Shown one piece after another: positions 48,629 through 56,894 of a DNA stretch of 64,000 nt; position 1 is the stretch's first letter; every line of letters begins with the position of its first letter. The notes beneath the pieces were generated by a model. The model was not told the origin of the DNA. It searched no databases and worked only from the letters and a program-made list of their open reading frames with translations. This DNA comes from Stenotrophomonas beteli (GTDB taxonomy: Bacteria > Pseudomonadota > Gammaproteobacteria > Xanthomonadales > Xanthomonadaceae), in NCBI RefSeq assembly GCF_001431665.1, contig NZ_LLXV01000029.1, forward strand, positions 1 to 64,000, read 5' to 3'. A program made the translations under genes and the position numbers.

Positions 48629-50575
48629 ATGAATTCGCTTTCACGGGTTGCGGCCCAGGTCCTGGACAGCGCCCTGCCCAGCCTGCCGCTGTACCTGCTG
48701 CAGGCCACCGCAGTGATCGGCATGATCGGCGTGCTGTTGATCGCCACCCGCCGTGCCGGCCATGCCATCGAAGCCCGCCGGCTGTACGTGGGCGTGGCAC
48801 TGGGCCTGATCTACCTGTTCAACTCCTGGTTCGTGGCCCGCTATACCCAAGGGGTGGTCAAGCTCCACCTCGGCTTCGACATCCTGCTGATCAGTGGTCT
48901 GCTCGGCGGCTGGCGAGGCGGCCTGGCCTGCCTCGCCGGCAGCCTGATGGCACGCTACCAGTTCTCGGGTACGCAGTTCTTCCTGCCCGCCAGCCTCGAA
49001 TCCACCCTGCACATGCTGGCCGGCATCTGGCTGCGCCGTCGCCTGCACCCGCGCATGCTCGGCGAACTCTCGCTGCGCATCCTCCTGCAAGCGTGGGGTG
49101 TGCGGATCGTGGCCACCGCCCTTGGCCTGGCGCTGGGCGTGGCGATGATCGGCGCCGGCCACCTGCCGGTGGAAGAACTGGCGATCCAGCGCCTGCTGGC
49201 GTTGCCACTGTCGCTGTTGATGCTCGGTGCGGTGTTCGCGCTGGTCTACAACGATGCGCAGATCGATGCGCAGCGTCAGCGCGAGCAGGCCTGGCTGCGT
49301 GTCGATCCGATCAGTGGGTTGCCGAACATGCGTGCACTGGGCGAGCGCCTGCAGCAGGTCTGGCGCGACAACGACGGCGTCGGCAAGGCCTGCCTGATCG
49401 TGGCGGAGATGGGGAATCTGCGCGACCTGCGCCTGCGCTATGGGCCTTTGCAGGACAATGGGCTGTGGCGACGCGACAACAGCGACGACGTGCGTCGGTT
49501 GCTGCCGCCGCTGCCAGCGGAGCGGCTGGAGATCTACCAGTTTGGCGACGCCGCGCTGGCGATCCTGATCCACGACCTGTCGCTGCCCGAGCTGCGCGTG
49601 CAGCCGCAGATTGCCGAACTGGCCTCCAACCTGGCTGACCGCGTCGCGCAGGACTGGCCGGGCTTCCGGCCCCTGTTCCGTTGCGCGGTGGTGGAACTGA
49701 AGCCCCCCGGGGATGCCGACGATGGCCACCTGCCGTTCCGCGCGATCACCCTGGCACTGAGCACGATCGAATCAGGCGTAGTGTTCTTCGATGATCCGAT
49801 CCAGCGCGACAGCGAGATCGACGACCTGATCGAGAGTGCGCTCGAATACTGGCTGCAGCACGGCAACGCCCCGCTGTGCTACCAGCCCAAGCACCGCCTG
49901 CGCGATCGGCAGCTGGTGGGTGCCGAGGCCCTGCTGCGCATGCGCGATGGTGAAGGGCGTGCCATCGCACCGATGCGGGTGATCGCGCTGGTGCGCCGGC
50001 ACGGCCGGCTGGCGGACCTGGAATGGGCCACGCTGCGCTCGGCGGTGCGCTTCCTGCAGCGCAGCCGGCAGGACGTCGCTGCGCTGACCATCGCCGTCAA
50101 CGTCTCGGCCGAATCCCTGCGCCTGCCCGACTTCGGGCTGCGCCTGCAGGAACTGCTGCAGCTGCACGCCGTGGCCGGTGCGATGCTGCGGCTGGAGATC
50201 GTCGAGTGGACGGAGATCGTCGAGCGCGACGTCGTCGACGCCAACATCGCCCAGTTGCTTGCCGCCGGCGTGACGCTGTCGCTGGATGATTTCGGTGCCG
50301 GCTACTCGACGCTGATCCTGCTTTCGCAGCTGGCCATCGCCGAGGTCAAGATCGAGCAGTCGCTGATCGCCTCGCTGGCCGACGCTAAGTCGCAGTCGAT
50401 TGTCCGCTTCATCGTCGAGGTCGCACACCGCTGCGGCGCAATCGTGGTGGCCGAGGGCACCGAAACGCTGGCGCAGGAACAGCAGCTGCGTGCGCTGGGG
50501 GTGGATGTCGGACAGGGCTACCTGTACTCGGCGGCGTTGCCGGCCGATGAGTTCCGCCGCTTCGCGGCCAACTAG
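48629..50575 (+). CDS. Membrane EAL-domain protein with degenerate GGDEF
   Basis: 648 residues: five to six membrane helices (about 15-205; 5TM/LYT-like sensor with FNSWFVARYTQG), a GGDEF-like domain without the GGDEF loop (about 225-380), and a C-terminal EAL domain. EAL hallmarks: GAEALLRMR, AVNVSAESL, SLDDFGAGYSTL, EVKIEQSLI, VVAEGTETL, QGYLYS. Most metal- and c-di-GMP-binding positions are kept, though LEITE is LEIVEW and KID is KIE, so weak phosphodiesterase or sensor roles are both possible. Confidence 0.88.
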   Translation: MNSLSRVAAQVLDSALPSLPLYLLQATAVIGMIGVLLIATRRAGHAIEARRLYVGVALGLIYLFNSWFVARYTQGVVKLHLGFDILLISGLLGGWRGGLACLAGSLMARYQFSGTQFFLPASLESTLHMLAGIWLRRRLHPRMLGELSLRILLQAWGVRIVATALGLALGVAMIGAGHLPVEELAIQRLLALPLSLLMLGAVFALVYNDAQIDAQRQREQAWLRVDPISGLPNMRALGERLQQVWRDNDGVGKACLIVAEMGNLRDLRLRYGPLQDNGLWRRDNSDDVRRLLPPLPAERLEIYQFGDAALAILIHDLSLPELRVQPQIAELASNLADRVAQDWPGFRPLFRCAVVELKPPGDADDGHLPFRAITLALSTIESGVVFFDDPIQRDSEIDDLIESALEYWLQHGNAPLCYQPKHRLRDRQLVGAEALLRMRDGEGRAIAPMRVIALVRRHGRLADLEWATLRSAVRFLQRSRQDVAALTIAVNVSAESLRLPDFGLRLQELLQLHAVAGAMLRLEIVEWTEIVERDVVDANIAQLLAAGVTLSLDDFGAGYSTLILLSQLAIAEVKIEQSLIASLADAKSQSIVRFIVEVAHRCGAIVVAEGTETLAQEQQLRALGVDVGQGYLYSAALPADEFRRFAAN

Positions 50576-51183
50576 ACGGCGTAGAAGCCCAGGAACATCG
50601 CCACTGCCGACTCGGCCACGCGCGTGCGCTCGGCCGCACTCAACGGCGCCTGCCCCATCGTCACCTGCGGCCAGAACGCAAAACTCTTCACCAGCCCGTG
50701 CAGCTGGTGGCCGGCAAATTCCGGGTCGACCGCGCGCAGCCGACCATCGGCAATCGCAGCGCGGATCCAGGCACTCTCGCCGCTCTCCTTCTCGCTCATG
50801 CGGCAGACGATGGCCTGCGCGCGTTCGGGGGAATGGATGATCTCGGCCATCGCCACCCGCGCCAGGTCGATGAAGTTGGCGTCGCTGAGCAGTTCCAGCT
50901 TCTGGCCCAGCAGTTGCAGCAACTGCGCGTCCAATGGCTGATCGGCACGGTACGGCAGCGAGTCGCTGGCCACGCTGCGCTCCCACAGCTCCTCCAGGAT
51001 CATCGAGAACAGCGCTTCCTTGCTCGGGAAGTGGTTGTAGACGGTGCGCTTCGATACTCCCGCCACTTCGGCGACGCGGTCCATGCTGGTGGCCTCGTAG
51101 CCCGCCGCGCGGAACTCCTCGACGGCAGCGCGCACGATGGCCTCGCGTTTGCGGTCGGTCAGGCGTTGCGGGGCACGGGGCAT
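50572..51183 (-). CDS. TetR/AcrR-family transcriptional regulator
   Basis: 203 residues. N-terminal helix-turn-helix (AAGYEATSMDRVAEVAGVSKRTVYNHF) and a TetR_C-like helical domain. Divergent from the MBL-fold hydrolase gene, with two matching inverted repeats in the gap, so it probably represses itself and that gene. Confidence 0.9.
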   Translation of the reverse strand: MPRAPQRLTDRKREAIVRAAVEEFRAAGYEATSMDRVAEVAGVSKRTVYNHFPSKEALFSMILEELWERSVASDSLPYRADQPLDAQLLQLLGQKLELLSDANFIDLARVAMAEIIHSPERAQAIVCRMSEKESGESAWIRAAIADGRLRAVDPEFAGHQLHGLVKSFAFWPQVTMGQAPLSAAERTRVAESAVAMFLGFYAV

Positions 51184-51220
51184 GGCGGAGAACCAGGAAG
51201 CTGAACGGATATGCGCATTT

Positions 51221-51236
51221 TACACCCGCCAGTGTA
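51221..51236. promoter_or_regulatory. TetR-type operator 1
   Basis: TACAC-6-GTGTA, same arms and spacing as the second site 35 bases away, in the divergent gap between the TetR gene and the hydrolase. Confidence 0.65.
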
Positions 51237-51255
51237 CTTTTGAAAAACAGGAAAC

Positions 51256-51271
51256 TACACTGTGCAGTGTA
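51256..51271. promoter_or_regulatory. TetR-type operator 2
   Basis: TACACTGTGCAGTGTA, 7-base perfect arms around TG, 17 bases upstream of the hydrolase ATG. Together with site 1 it defines TACACN6GTGTA as the likely recognition sequence. Confidence 0.75.
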
Positions 51272-51288
51272 CACAGCGGACGTCCCCC

Positions 51289-52365
51289 ATGAAGCGCCTG
51301 CTCCTTGTCCCCCTGCTTGGAATCCTTGCCGTGACCGCCTACACCTTCTGCAAGTCCTGGTCCCTCCCCGACTTCCCCGCATCGCCGCAGTACCGCGACG
51401 GCAAGTTCCGCAACGCGCTGCCGCGCCCGGCAATGGGCCTGCGCGACGGTGCGGAGATCTGGTGGACGTTCCTGTTCAACAAGCCCAAGGGCACGGTGCC
51501 GGCGCACCCCATTCCGGTGCTGCCACTGGACCGCGCCCGCCTGGACGCCGCGCCCGACCGCAGCCTGTTCCGCATCGGCCACTCCACGATCCTGCTGAAG
51601 CTGCGTGGACAGTACTGGCTCACTGACCCGGTGTTCTCCGAGCGCGCCTCTCCGGTGCAGTGGATGGGCCCTGCGCGCTTCCATGCTCCGCCGATCAGCA
51701 TCGATGAACTGCCGCCGATCGCCGGCGTCATCCTTTCGCACAACCACTATGACCATCTCGACCACGCCGCTGTGATGCGGCTGGATCGCAAGACCGCGCG
51801 CTTCATCGCCCCGCTCGGCGTGGGTGACCAGCTGATCGCCTGGGGCATCGATGCGGGCAAGGTGGAACAGCTGGACTGGTGGCAGTCGACCGAGGCCAAC
51901 GGCCTGCGCCTGACCGCGACGCCGGGCCAGCACTTTTCCGGCCGCGGGCTGGGTGACAGCGACCGCAGCCTGTGGGCATCGTGGGTGATCCAGGACGGTG
52001 ACTTCCGCATCTTCTTCAGTGGCGACACCGGCTACTTCGACGGCTTCAAGGCCATCGGCGAGAAATACGGCCCGTTCGACCTGACCATGATCGAGACCGG
52101 CGCCTACGATCCGCGCTGGGCGTTCGTGCACATGCAGCCGGAACAGACCCTGCAGGCGCACCTGGACCTGCGTGGCAAATGGCTGCTGCCCATCCACAAC
52201 GGCACCTTCGATCTGGCCCTGCACGCATGGCAGCAGCCGTTCGAGCGCATCACCGCATTGGCGGCCGCGAACAACGTGCCGGTGGCCACGCCGATGATGG
52301 GCGAAGCACTGGACATGCAGGCGCCGCAGGCGGGTACGCGCTGGTGGGAGACGGTGGAGCTGTAA
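51289..52365 (+). CDS. Metallo-beta-lactamase-fold hydrolase (NAPE-PLD/UlaG-like)
   Basis: About 358 residues. An N-terminal hydrophobic segment (LLLVPLLGILAVTAYTF) suggests a signal anchor. The metal motif LSHNHYDHLDHAAV (HxHxDH with Asn) and GDTGYFDGF are in the order of the YcgL/NAPE-PLD-like lipid or N-acyl phospholipase relatives. The start ATG 51289 is chosen over 51262, which lies inside operator 2. Regulated in all likelihood by the divergent TetR protein; substrate unknown. Confidence 0.87.
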   Translation: MKRLLLVPLLGILAVTAYTFCKSWSLPDFPASPQYRDGKFRNALPRPAMGLRDGAEIWWTFLFNKPKGTVPAHPIPVLPLDRARLDAAPDRSLFRIGHSTILLKLRGQYWLTDPVFSERASPVQWMGPARFHAPPISIDELPPIAGVILSHNHYDHLDHAAVMRLDRKTARFIAPLGVGDQLIAWGIDAGKVEQLDWWQSTEANGLRLTATPGQHFSGRGLGDSDRSLWASWVIQDGDFRIFFSGDTGYFDGFKAIGEKYGPFDLTMIETGAYDPRWAFVHMQPEQTLQAHLDLRGKWLLPIHNGTFDLALHAWQQPFERITALAAANNVPVATPMMGEALDMQAPQAGTRWWETVEL

Positions 52366-52397
52366 TGGGGGATGCCGTTTGACCTGCCGGAAGCCGT

Positions 52398-52420
52398 GTA
52401 GAGCCGAGCGATGCTCGGCT
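52398..52420 (+). repeat. Single SMAG repeat
   Basis: GTAGAGCCGAGCGATGCTCG followed by GCT: GTAG end plus AGCCGAGC/GCTCGGCT hairpin, as at 6166. Confidence 0.85.
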
Positions 52421-52612
52421 GCTCCTGGGAAGTGCGCCGTGGAAGTCAAACCAGCTCAGCTTTGGAGGCACCGCAATTGGAGACGCCGGCAGCATTGCTG
52501 ACTCGGTGGTCGTTGCCGATCAGCAGAGGGGCAAGCCGGCAGCCGTCCAGAGCCACATCCGTCAGCCCTACGGTGATGGCAGCGCCAGCCTCCAGCGCCG
52601 CTGCAGTGCGTC

Positions 52613-52628
52613 ATGTAACCGATTACAT
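52613..52628. promoter_or_regulatory. LacI/CRP-like operator palindrome
   Basis: ATGTAACCGATTACAT: arms ATGTAA/TTACAT around CCGA, the usual look of LacI-family sugar operators (central CG). It lies 55 bases upstream of the discoidin gene start; no LacI gene is in the window. Confidence 0.55.
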
Positions 52629-52683
52629 CCCTTGCTAGCGTAGTGCTCGCCCGATTCCGGTCGAACCTGTGAGGCTGCCTGTA

Positions 52684-55600
52684 ATGACGTTGCGCGCCGA
52701 ACGCTCCAAGGTCCCCACCCCGCTTTTCCCGTTGCGCCCTGCCGCCGCCCTGCTGCTCGTCGCCCTGGGGTCCTCCGCACAGGCACAGACCCTACCCCCG
52801 CGCAGTCAATGGCAGGCCAGCAGTTCCTCGCAGCAGGTGCCGGCGATGGCAATCAGCCACCTGATCGACGGCGACCCGAAGACCGTCACCGGCGGTGCAT
52901 TCAGTCCGGGCCACTGGTTCCAGATCGACCTGGGCGCGCCCACCCTGCTGGCCGGTGCGCGCCTCACCTGGGATGTCTCCAACCCGGAAGGCTATTCACT
53001 GCAGACCTCGCTGGACGGCACGCAGTGGCAGACCGCGTACACGATGGCCGATTCGCTGGGCGACGTGGAAACGCTGTACTTCGCACCGCGGCAGGCACGC
53101 TACCTGCGGCTGGCCAGTCCGCAGCGCACCTCCGATTGGGGCGTGTCGATCTTCGAGATGGAGCCACTGGACAGCACACTCAGCGCACGCATCAGCGGTA
53201 TCACTGCAACGCAGGCAGCGGCGCTCTGGCAAGGCGGCGGCATCGTCGCGATGCCGGACGGGGCAAATGGATCCCATACGCTCGAGGTCACGCTGCCGCA
53301 GGCCCAATCAACGGCTGGCCTGGTCGTCGACTGGGCCGATGGCGCGCGCGGCGCCGCGCGACTGCAGGTGCAGGATGCACAGGGCCGGTGGCAGGACCTC
53401 GCGCACGATGCACAAGCAGCCAATCATCGGCAAAGCTGGCTGGCCGCCACTGCAGCACAACCATTGCGTGCATTCCGCCTGAGCGTGGACGGCGCTGCAC
53501 CGCAGATCGCGCGCCTGCGCCTGCTCGGCCCGAAAGCCGCGATGACGCCGATGAAGCGCTACCAGATCGCCGCCAGCGGCGCGCAGCGCGCGTTGTTTCC
53601 GGCCTCGTTGCAGATGCAGCAGACCTACTGGACCGCCGTCGGCGTGCATGCCGGACGGCAGAAATCGATTTTCGACGAGTACGGCAACCTGGAGGCGTTC
53701 AAGGGGGCACCGCTGGTACAGCCGATCTGGCGCAATGCCGACGGCCGCAGTGCGGGTGCTGCCGGGCAATCCGTGCAGCATGCCCTGCGCGACGGTTGGA
53801 AGCCGATGCCCTCCGCCACCTGGTCACCGCAACCCGGCCTGGAGCTGCGCAGTGAAGTGTTCGCCATCGAGCGCGATGGCCAGCCGGTGACCTTCCTCCG
53901 CCATCGCCTGCACAACACCGGCAAGACCCGGATAGACGGCACGCTCAGCCTGGTCGTGCGCCCGATGCAGATGAACCCGCCATGGCAGAACGGCGGGCTG
54001 TCGCCGATCCGCGATGTGGCCATCGACAGGCAATCCGTGCGCATCAATGGGCGCACGCTGCTGCAGTCGCTCACGCCAGTGGCTGCGTCCGGCGCGGCGC
54101 CGTTCGGCAGGGACGGCGCAACGGAAATCACCGCGAACATCGCTTCCGGCCAACTGCCCTCCGCGCAACAGGCACGTGATGACCTGGGTCTTGCCTCGGC
54201 TGCGTTGAACTACCGCGTCTCGTTGGCGCCGGGAACCAGCGATGCCATCGTGGTCGCGTTCCCGTTGGGCACCGCCGCCGCGGATGCCAATGGCGTGCTG
54301 CCCGAGGCGCCGGCGTTGGATCTGGCCACGCTTCCCCGCGATGCCAATGCGGCGTTCGATTCACTGGCCACGCAGGCCTCCGCCGACTGGCAGGCACGGC
54401 TGGGCCAGGTCGGCCTGCGCCTGCCCGATCCATCACTGGTGGACATGCTGCGCGCGCAGGCCGCCTACATGCTGATCAACCAGACCGGCCCGGCGATGCA
54501 GCCCGGCCCGCGCAACTACAACCGCTCCTTCATCCGCGACGGCATGGCCACCTCGGCCGTGCTGCTGCGCATGGGCGAGGCCAAGGTCGCGCGCGACTAC
54601 CTGGCCTGGTACAGCGAACACGGCGTACATGCCAACGGCCTGGTCTCGCCGATCCTCAATGACGATGGCAGCGTCAACACCGGCTTCGGTTCGGACATCG
54701 AGTACGACAGCCAGGGCCAGTACGTGGCGCTGGTCGCCGACGTTGCACGCCTGGATGGCGGACCCGAGTCAGTGCGTGACTACCTGCCGAAGGTGAAGGC
54801 CGCGCTGCACTTCCTGCAGGAACTGCGCGAGCGCACGCTGGTGCCCGGCTACAAGGCTGACCAGCCTTCGCCGGAACGGTTCGCGGGCATTCTTGCGCCG
54901 TCGATCAGCCATGAGGGCTACCCCTCGCCCACCCACAGCTATTGGGATGACTATTGGGGCCTGAAGGGTTGGCACGACGGTGCCTGGCTGGCCGAATCGC
55001 TGGGCGACCACCAGACCGCAGCCTGGGCGCGCGAACAATACACGCTGCTCTACGACGCACTGCATGCCTCCATCCGGGCGACGATGGCGTGGAAGGGCAT
55101 CGACTTCATTCCCTCCTCGGCCGACCTGGGCGATGGCGATCCCACCGGCGTTTCGATCGCACTGGACCCGACCGGCGCACAGAGCGTGTTGCCCGCCGAG
55201 GCGCTGCGGACCACGTTCGCACGCTACCTGGAGGACGTGCGCAAGCGCAGCCAGCCCGGTGCGCTGTATGCCTACACGCCGTACGAGATCCGCAACGTGC
55301 TGAGCTATGTGCACCTGGGCCAGCCAGACGCGGCTGACGAGCTGCTGCAGGGCCTGCTTCATGACAGGCGCCCGCTTGAATGGCAGGTGCTGGCCGAAGT
55401 CGTGCATTCACGGCTGCGCTTCCCGCGCTACCTCGGCGACATGCCGCATACCTGGATCGGCGCCGAATACGGCCGCACCCTGTTCGGCATGCTGATGCGC
55501 GAAGACGATGATGCGCTCTCGCTGCTGCCAGGCACGCCACCCTCGTGGGTGGCGGGGGATGGATTGGCGGTGGAACGCCTGCCGGCCGCGTATGGCACGT

Positions 55601-55803
55601 TGCAGATGCAGGCGCGGCAGCGCGACCGGGTGCTGACGGTGGGGCTTGGCAAAGGGCTGCGCGGTGGAACGGCGGTGAAGGTCTGGTGGCCTGCCCGCAC
55701 GGCACCGAAGACGGTGCGCGTGGACGGACGAGCGGTCAGCACCTTCGATGCGGAGGGCGTGCGCCTGGCGAAACCGTTCAGGACGCTGGAGGCGCGGTGG
55801 TAG
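52684..55803 (+). CDS. Secreted discoidin-domain protein, probable glycoside hydrolase
   Basis: About 1039 residues. Signal peptide ends near SSAQAQ. An N-terminal F5/8 type C (discoidin) domain (about 25-150) binds carbohydrate in related proteins: WFQIDLGAPTLLAGARLTW, SNPEGYSLQTSLDGTQW, YLRLASPQ. A second discoidin-like part may follow (to 290). The C-terminal half resembles (alpha/alpha)6-barrel enzymes: RNYNRSFIRDGMATSAVLLR, SYWDDYWGLKGWHDGAWLAE, HTWIGAEYGRTLFGML. ATG 52684 has GAGG upstream. The exact family is not recognised; sugar-type regulation is suggested by the LacI-like site. Its TAG stop lies in a SMAG unit. Confidence 0.75.
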   Translation: MTLRAERSKVPTPLFPLRPAAALLLVALGSSAQAQTLPPRSQWQASSSSQQVPAMAISHLIDGDPKTVTGGAFSPGHWFQIDLGAPTLLAGARLTWDVSNPEGYSLQTSLDGTQWQTAYTMADSLGDVETLYFAPRQARYLRLASPQRTSDWGVSIFEMEPLDSTLSARISGITATQAAALWQGGGIVAMPDGANGSHTLEVTLPQAQSTAGLVVDWADGARGAARLQVQDAQGRWQDLAHDAQAANHRQSWLAATAAQPLRAFRLSVDGAAPQIARLRLLGPKAAMTPMKRYQIAASGAQRALFPASLQMQQTYWTAVGVHAGRQKSIFDEYGNLEAFKGAPLVQPIWRNADGRSAGAAGQSVQHALRDGWKPMPSATWSPQPGLELRSEVFAIERDGQPVTFLRHRLHNTGKTRIDGTLSLVVRPMQMNPPWQNGGLSPIRDVAIDRQSVRINGRTLLQSLTPVAASGAAPFGRDGATEITANIASGQLPSAQQARDDLGLASAALNYRVSLAPGTSDAIVVAFPLGTAAADANGVLPEAPALDLATLPRDANAAFDSLATQASADWQARLGQVGLRLPDPSLVDMLRAQAAYMLINQTGPAMQPGPRNYNRSFIRDGMATSAVLLRMGEAKVARDYLAWYSEHGVHANGLVSPILNDDGSVNTGFGSDIEYDSQGQYVALVADVARLDGGPESVRDYLPKVKAALHFLQELRERTLVPGYKADQPSPERFAGILAPSISHEGYPSPTHSYWDDYWGLKGWHDGAWLAESLGDHQTAAWAREQYTLLYDALHASIRATMAWKGIDFIPSSADLGDGDPTGVSIALDPTGAQSVLPAEALRTTFARYLEDVRKRSQPGALYAYTPYEIRNVLSYVHLGQPDAADELLQGLLHDRRPLEWQVLAEVVHSRLRFPRYLGDMPHTWIGAEYGRTLFGMLMREDDDALSLLPGTPPSWVAGDGLAVERLPAAYGTLQMQARQRDRVLTVGLGKGLRGGTAVKVWWPARTAPKTVRVDGRAVSTFDAEGVRLAKPFRTLEARW

Positions 55804-55867
55804 AGTCGAGCCATGCTCGACTCATCGCGCACCGCGCGGACTGCAGCCGAGCATGGCTCGGCTTTAC
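55800..55867. repeat. SMAG inverted pair at the discoidin gene end
   Basis: GTAGAGTCGAGCCATGCTCG at 55800 and an inverted GTAA-variant unit ending at 55867 (GCCGAGCATGGCTCGGC core). The left GTAG provides the TAG stop codon of the discoidin gene (55801-55803). Confidence 0.85.
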
Positions 55868-55900
55868 AAAAGCGGAGGTCGCGCCGGGCCACGCCCGGTG

Positions 55901-56878
55901 TCATTGCAACGTCGGCAATCCCGGCGGGTTGGTCAGCGACTGCGGCACGGCTTCCTCGGCCACATTCCAGCGTTTCAGCGCCTGCGCGTAGGTGCCACTG
56001 GCGATCTGGGTGTTCAGCGCCTGCGTCACTGCGTCAGCCAGGCCGCTGCCCTTGCGCGTGGTCACCGAGATCGCCGCGGCGTTCGGCCAGCCACCGGGGA
56101 ACAGGCCTACGCGGCGCACCTTACCGTCGCGTGCGGAATAGGCGCCGGTGGCGTTGGGCTCGAACGAGACATCGGCGCGCCCGGTGATCACCGCCAGCCG
56201 CCCGACCACGGCGTCATCGAAGTACTGGTACTCCACCGGTTTCAAACCGGCCGCGATGTTCTGCTGGTCCCACTGGCGCAGGATCTGGTCCTGGTTGGTA
56301 CTGGCACCGACCACCACTTTCAGCCCGGCCACATCGGCGGGCTTTTCGATCTTCTGGATCGGTCCGTCGCTGCGCGTATAGATGCCCAGCAGGTCGTAAC
56401 GATAGCTGGAGAAATCGAACTTCTTCTTGCGTTCCTCGGTGACCGTCACGTTCGACAGCACCGCATCGTACTTGCCTGATTCCAGACCCAGCGGCCAGTC
56501 GACCCACGCCACTGGCACGATCACCAGCTTCAGGCCCAGCGCATCGGCGACCAGCCGCGCGATGTCCGGCTCGATGCCGACCACGTCCTTGCTGTCGGCG
56601 CCGTAGTCGGCCAGCGGCAGCTGTCCCGGATGGGTGGCGACGGTGAACGCGCCGGGCGTGACGAAACGGTAACCAGCGGGAATCAAGGCCTGCGCCTTGG
56701 GGTCGGGCGTGCCCTCCAGCGCAGCGGTGTTGGTACCGGCCAGGCTGGTCGCGGTCACAGCGGGAGCCTCCGGAGCCTGGCGCACGCGCGAATAGACGAT
56801 GCCGGCGATGCCGATGACCAGCACGCCCACGATCAACAGGGTGCTGCGCGAGGGGCGACGGGGTGCTGTAGGGCTCAT
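55901..56878 (-). CDS. Amino-acid ABC transporter substrate-binding protein
   Basis: 325 residues. N-terminal membrane anchor (STLLIVGVLVIGIAGIVYS) rather than a cleaved lipobox, then a family 3 solute-binding fold (FTVATHPGQLPLADYGADSK, LGLKLVIVPVAWVDWPLGLESGKYD, VTVTEERKKKFDFSSYRYDL). Binds a polar amino acid or sulfur-containing derivative by context. It follows the fused permease-ATPase by 16 bases; last gene of the operon. Confidence 0.88.
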   Translation of the reverse strand: MSPTAPRRPSRSTLLIVGVLVIGIAGIVYSRVRQAPEAPAVTATSLAGTNTAALEGTPDPKAQALIPAGYRFVTPGAFTVATHPGQLPLADYGADSKDVVGIEPDIARLVADALGLKLVIVPVAWVDWPLGLESGKYDAVLSNVTVTEERKKKFDFSSYRYDLLGIYTRSDGPIQKIEKPADVAGLKVVVGASTNQDQILRQWDQQNIAAGLKPVEYQYFDDAVVGRLAVITGRADVSFEPNATGAYSARDGKVRRVGLFPGGWPNAAAISVTTRKGSGLADAVTQALNTQIASGTYAQALKRWNVAEEAVPQSLTNPPGLPTLQ

Positions 56879-56894
56879 GGCATTCCTTCCGGGG

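Larger units (their letters stand above)
52366..52683. other. Intergenic region before the discoidin gene
   Basis: Contains a single SMAG unit (52398-52420) and a LacI-type palindrome (52613-52628). On the minus strand, 52446 to about 52600 is an open stretch of 50 codons ending NCGASKAELV without a start codon; it may be a gene remnant, but no family was recognised. Confidence 0.45.
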
